NCBI GenBank assembly: GCA_038227745.1
Contig: JBBRPS010000528.1
Location: forward strand, 1-7,306
Length of the DNA stretch: 7,306 bases
Source of the DNA: DASPXY01 sp038227745
GTDB taxonomy: Bacteria; Planctomycetota; Planctomycetia; Gemmatales; Gemmataceae
Direction: 5' to 3'
Shown here: positions 6,310 to 7,306 of the stretch, one piece after another
Layout of the letters: each line of letters opens with the position of its first letter
How positions within the stretch are numbered: position 1 is the stretch's first letter
Position numbers and translations under genes: made by a program
The notes under the pieces: generated by a model
Told to the model about the DNA's origin: nothing
Database searches by the model: none
Seen by the model: only the letters and a program-made list of their open reading frames with translations

Positions 6310-6429
6310 TACCGTCGCCGTTGCAGAACCGCTTCTTAACCGCGAGCCTCCAGCGAGCGCTCGCCCCCGCGCAGCGGGATCTGGCTCACCGCTCGCGGCT
6401 AAACAGGCGGAACTCGGCCGGCGACAGTA
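6310..6429. mobile_element. 120-bp MITE-like element with imperfect terminal inverted repeats, TA-flanked
   Basis: The element begins TACCGTCGCCG and, read from the other end, begins TACTGTCGCCGG. The two ends pair over about 38 bases at roughly three-quarters identity, with an exact inner arm CCGCGAGC (6340-6347) / GCTCGCGG (6391-6398). TA dinucleotides flank it at 6308-6309 and 6430-6431. Removing 120 bases and one TA rejoins TTC TAT GCC ATG, restoring the kinase reading frame 'PFYAMRF' exactly, which is strong evidence that this is an insertion. It has no coding capacity. The centre has a 12-bp palindrome GCGAGCGCTCGC (6353-6364). A TA duplication is typical of IS630/Tc1-mariner-type elements, so a MITE mobilised by such a transposase is the best guess. 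The family is not identified. Confidence 0.7.
6391..6404 (+). repeat. Dispersed 14-mer GCTCGCGGCTAAAC, copy 2
   Basis: Identical to bases 36-49. Here it forms the inner right arm of the 120-bp inverted-repeat element, which suggests that the copy at the window start is a trace of a related element. Confidence 0.5.
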
Positions 6430-6540
6430 TATGCCATGCGCTTCATCCGCGGCGACAATCTGTAAGCCGCAATCGCCCGCTTCCACAACACCAAGAAGCT
6501 ACGCCGTGACCCGGGCGAACGACCAAGTTCAGCAGCCGGC

Positions 6541-6615
6541 TCACGCGGGCTTGGCGTCAGAATAGGCGAAACCGCCTATCGCGTGGCCGGTCGGCGGCAG
6601 CGGCTTGTTCGGCAT
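6541..6615 (-). CDS. 24-codon reading frame, doubtful
   Basis: ATG at 6615 with GGGAGG four bases upstream, product 'MPNKPLPPTGHAIGGFAYSD' plus four residues. The ATG directly follows the TAA of the upstream frame ending at 6616, a layout typical of coupled genes. I do not recognise it. It may be a truncated remnant of a longer protein or noise within the decay zone. Confidence 0.2.
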   Translation of the reverse strand: MPNKPLPPTGHAIGGFAYSDAKPA

Positions 6616-6675
6616 TTAACCTCCCGGCGTCTCGATCAGGGCGCGCAACCGATCCGCTAACTCCGCCGGGTAATA
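6616..6675 (-). pseudogene. C-terminal remnant of an unidentified protein, cut off at the inverted repeat
   Basis: The minus-strand frame ends 'PAELADRLRALIETPGG' and a TAA at 6618-6616. It looks like a genuine helical C-terminus. Upstream, protein-like sequence stops at about 6675, exactly where the perfect inverted repeat 6675-6717 starts, and the frame hits a stop at 6696. I infer that the repeat element truncated an older gene. The parent protein is unknown. Confidence 0.35.
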
Positions 6676-6733
6676 GGAACCGATATTGTGATTCTAGGAG
6701 TAGCAATATCGGTTCCTGGCACTTTTTCCGACC
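6675..6733. repeat. REP-like element: 14-bp perfect inverted repeat plus conserved tail
   Basis: AGGAACCGATATTG (6675-6688) and CAATATCGGTTCCT (6704-6717) are perfect inverted repeats with a 15-base spacer. They are followed by GGCACTTTTTCCGACC. A related tail, CCAGGCACGTTTTTCCGAAC, occurs at 7247-7266. Hairpin-forming repeats with such a 'CCTGGCAC...TTTTTCC' tail resemble REP sequences linked to RAYT (IS200-like) transposases; that link is from memory. On the plus strand the hairpin plus T-run could also act as a terminator. Confidence 0.65.
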
Positions 6734-6738
6734 TAATC

Positions 6739-6767
6739 GCATGGCCGGTCTGCTGCAGCGCCTGGTT
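6739..6767 (-). repeat. Fragment of an interspersed repeat ('NQALQQTGHA' shadow)
   Basis: Read on the minus strand, this stretch translates as 'NQALQQTGHA'. I recall this phrase from many short spurious reading frames in planctomycete genomes, where it marks an interspersed nucleotide repeat and not a protein family. Nothing else coding is supported between 6718 and 6804. Confidence 0.4.
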
Positions 6768-6804
6768 TGAGGGAGCGCCGGCAGCAGTGCAGGGATGGCT
6801 TGTA

Positions 6805-7053
6805 TCAGGCGATTCGATGTCGTGCGACCAACAGCTCTCGTCCGCCCCGGATCTCCAGGACGCACTTGACTTTGCTGCCAGGTAGGAACTCCCACTCTTC
6901 GACGGTCGGGTCATAGTCAGGCGTTGCGAGTATCTGGACTTCATTTGGCCCGAGCACGAGACCTTGAGTCGGACGCAGGACATCCGTCCCCTCGTTCAGC
7001 AAGGGAATGAAGATTTCAACCGCGCTAGTAGACGAACCCGTCTCCACCGACAT
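6805..7053 (-). CDS. Small conserved protein of unknown function, possible immunity-like partner
   Basis: 82 residues, complete. The ATG at 7053 has GGAGG six bases upstream. After a short polar N-terminus, the core is 'VEIFIPLLNEGTDVLRP' (12-28), then 'PDYDPTVEEWEFLPGSKVKC' (45-64), and a basic end. It is predicted to be mostly beta, acidic and cytoplasmic, with no signal peptide. I recall similar small proteins ('IPLLNEGTxVWRP ... EEWEFxPGSxV') across bacteria without a firm function. Its first 29 bases overlap the end of the truncated frame 7025-7210, whose product looks like a polymorphic-toxin C-terminus, and its ribosome site lies inside that frame. Small genes directly overlapping toxin 3' ends are often immunity genes, so that role is possible but unproven. 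Confidence 0.75.
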   Translation of the reverse strand: MSVETGSSTSAVEIFIPLLNEGTDVLRPTQGLVLGPNEVQILATPDYDPTVEEWEFLPGSKVKCVLEIRGGRELLVARHRIA

Positions 7054-7210
7054 GGATCACCTCCCCAGTAACATTATCGACGACGACAGAGCGACCCGTT
7101 GCTGGATGAACGTGCCGAGTCGCCGCATTGGCAGGGTTCACGTTGTTCACCGCTGGGAACTGCTGACGTAACCGTTCACCCGACTTCGGGGAACGGGCTT
7201 TTTCGCGCGG
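7025..7210 (-). pseudogene. Truncated frame resembling the C-terminal tip of a polymorphic toxin
   Basis: A 61-codon frame is open from just after a TGA at 7213-7211 to TAG at 7027-7025, with no ATG and only a GTG at 7150. The product contains 'SPKSGERLRQQFPAV', then 'NVNPANAATRHVHPATGR', then 'SVVVDNVTGEVIHVGGDGF' and ends in Val-Tyr. The Asn-Pro, His-Pro-x-Thr-Gly and 'VVVDNVTGEVIHVGG' pattern looks like a real conserved domain end of the kind found at the tips of RHS-type or other secreted toxins, where a conserved His/Arg set and a terminal aromatic are common. The large N-terminal part is missing upstream. I could not assign a named toxin family. Its context is the overlapping 82-residue gene downstream. 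Confidence 0.5.
7172..7203 (+). terminator. Terminator-like hairpin on the plus strand
   Basis: CCGTTC + CCCG (7172-7177, 7179-7182) pair with CGGG + GAACGG (7187-7190, 7191-7196) in a 10-bp stem with one bulged A and a 4-base loop, followed by GCTTTTT (7197-7203). It matches an intrinsic terminator for plus-strand transcription, although no intact plus-strand gene lies just upstream. Confidence 0.5.
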
Positions 7211-7246
7211 TCAAATCGCGCTTCTTAAGGCGATAGCGTGAGAAAC

Positions 7247-7266
7247 CAGGCACGTTTTTCCGAACT
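7247..7266 (+). repeat. Second copy of the REP-like tail motif
   Basis: CCAGGCACGTTTTTCCGAAC resembles CCTGGCACTTTTTCCGACC at 6715-6733 (one substitution in the head, one inserted G, one or two differences in the tail). No matching inverted arm is seen within the window; the element may continue past its end. Nothing else is supported in 7214-7306. Confidence 0.45.
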
Positions 7267-7306
7267 ACTGACGGGCTCAGGCGATCAATTCGGCACACTT
7301 TCGGAA

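Larger units (their letters stand above)
6107..6522 (+). pseudogene. Decayed Ser/Thr protein kinase fragment, interrupted by a 120-bp insertion
   Basis: Two pieces of a planctomycete-type Ser/Thr kinase N-lobe are readable. Piece 1, in one frame (clear from 6179 to 6310, possibly from 6107 with 'GAYGMISRRA' as a ruined Gly loop), reads 'SKHADNPDSRARFLLEAE' then 'ITGGLEQPGIVPDYGLGQYD' up to 'PFY'. This covers helix alphaC with its Glu through strand beta4; the usual His-Pro is Gln-Pro. Piece 2 (6430-6522) is in another frame: 'YAMRFIRGDNL', a TAA stop at 6463-6465, then 'AAIARFHNTKKLRRDPGER'. The frame switch is explained by the insertion at 6310-6429. The ATP lysine, HRD and DFG motifs are all absent, so it cannot be a kinase. 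A GTG at 5990 with AGGAGGG upstream (5976-5982) is in frame with piece 1, but the intervening residues are not kinase-like, so I treat it as chance. Confidence 0.85.

Noticed and set aside
3766..6339. Very long plus-strand open frame (857 codons) antisense to the hydrolase gene
   Set aside because: The product is rich in Arg/Ala/His/Val without any domain, and the minus-strand frame has a signal peptide and catalytic motifs. In genes with high GC at the third codon position, long antisense frames are expected.
6351..6364. Central GCGAGCGCTCGC palindrome as a separate regulatory site
   Set aside because: It lies in the middle of the 120-bp inverted-repeat element and is better explained as part of that structure.
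5990..6565. 191-codon plus-strand frame with GTG start and a good ribosome site
   Set aside because: Only its middle is kinase-like; the beginning is non-homologous and the end reads through the 120-bp insertion. The GGAGG sites are the complement of CCTCC tracts in the hydrolase leader.
6557..6983. Overlapping minus-strand frames of 112 and 108 codons
   Set aside because: They run through the inverted repeat and the interspersed repeat, with no ribosome site and no domain-like pattern.
1..7306. CRISPR array, tRNA or rRNA genes
   Set aside because: No regularly spaced direct repeats, cloverleaf with a T-loop signature, or rRNA-like conserved stretches were seen on either strand.

Overview
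The window looks like a chromosomal segment of a GC-rich planctomycete, most likely of the Gemmata type. The reasons are the strongly GC-biased codon use, the protein kinase relic of the large planctomycete Ser/Thr kinase type, the secreted two-unit alpha/beta hydrolase, a small XRE regulator with the planctomycete-style start 'LTPAEAAKYTAIREQV', and short interspersed repeats of a kind I associate with these genomes. This assignment rests on recognised patterns, not on a search.

Positions 1-6100 are an ordinary, loosely packed array of single genes. They are: a secreted stand-alone DsbD-alpha-like thiol protein (minus, 59-547); a divergent secreted protein resembling a zinc peptidase that has lost its HExxH (plus, 754-1647), closed downstream by a strong intrinsic terminator (1732-1773); a small two-zinc-knuckle protein (plus, 1903-2337); a TPMT/TehB-type methyltransferase with a textbook promoter (minus, 2393-2992); a two-gene toxin-antitoxin-like operon (plus, 3114-3845); and a 776-residue secreted hydrolase (minus, 3622-5952). 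Most genes appear to have their own promoter and ribosome binding site. I see no long operon or obvious shared pathway.

The toxin-antitoxin-like operon is the most unusual coding locus. It has a TTGACA promoter overlapped by a perfect 8+8 bp palindrome. Next comes a 27-codon reading frame that looks like the first and last ends of a roughly 90-residue protein joined after loss of the middle. It is followed by an intact XRE HTH gene that has lost its normal stop and reads about 80 codons into the antisense strand of the hydrolase gene. It may be an orphaned, possibly still autoregulating, antitoxin.

Positions 6100-7306 are a decay zone. It holds a Ser/Thr kinase relic (6107-6522) split by a 120-bp element with imperfect terminal inverted repeats flanked by TA. 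Removing that element restores the kinase frame exactly. It also holds a 14-bp perfect inverted repeat with a REP-like tail (6675-6733), a second copy of that tail motif near the window end, a dispersed 'ALQQTGHA' repeat, and a small intact gene (6805-7053). That gene overlaps the 3' end of a truncated reading frame resembling a polymorphic-toxin C-terminus (7025-7210), a layout like a toxin/immunity pair. No rRNA, tRNA or CRISPR array was seen.
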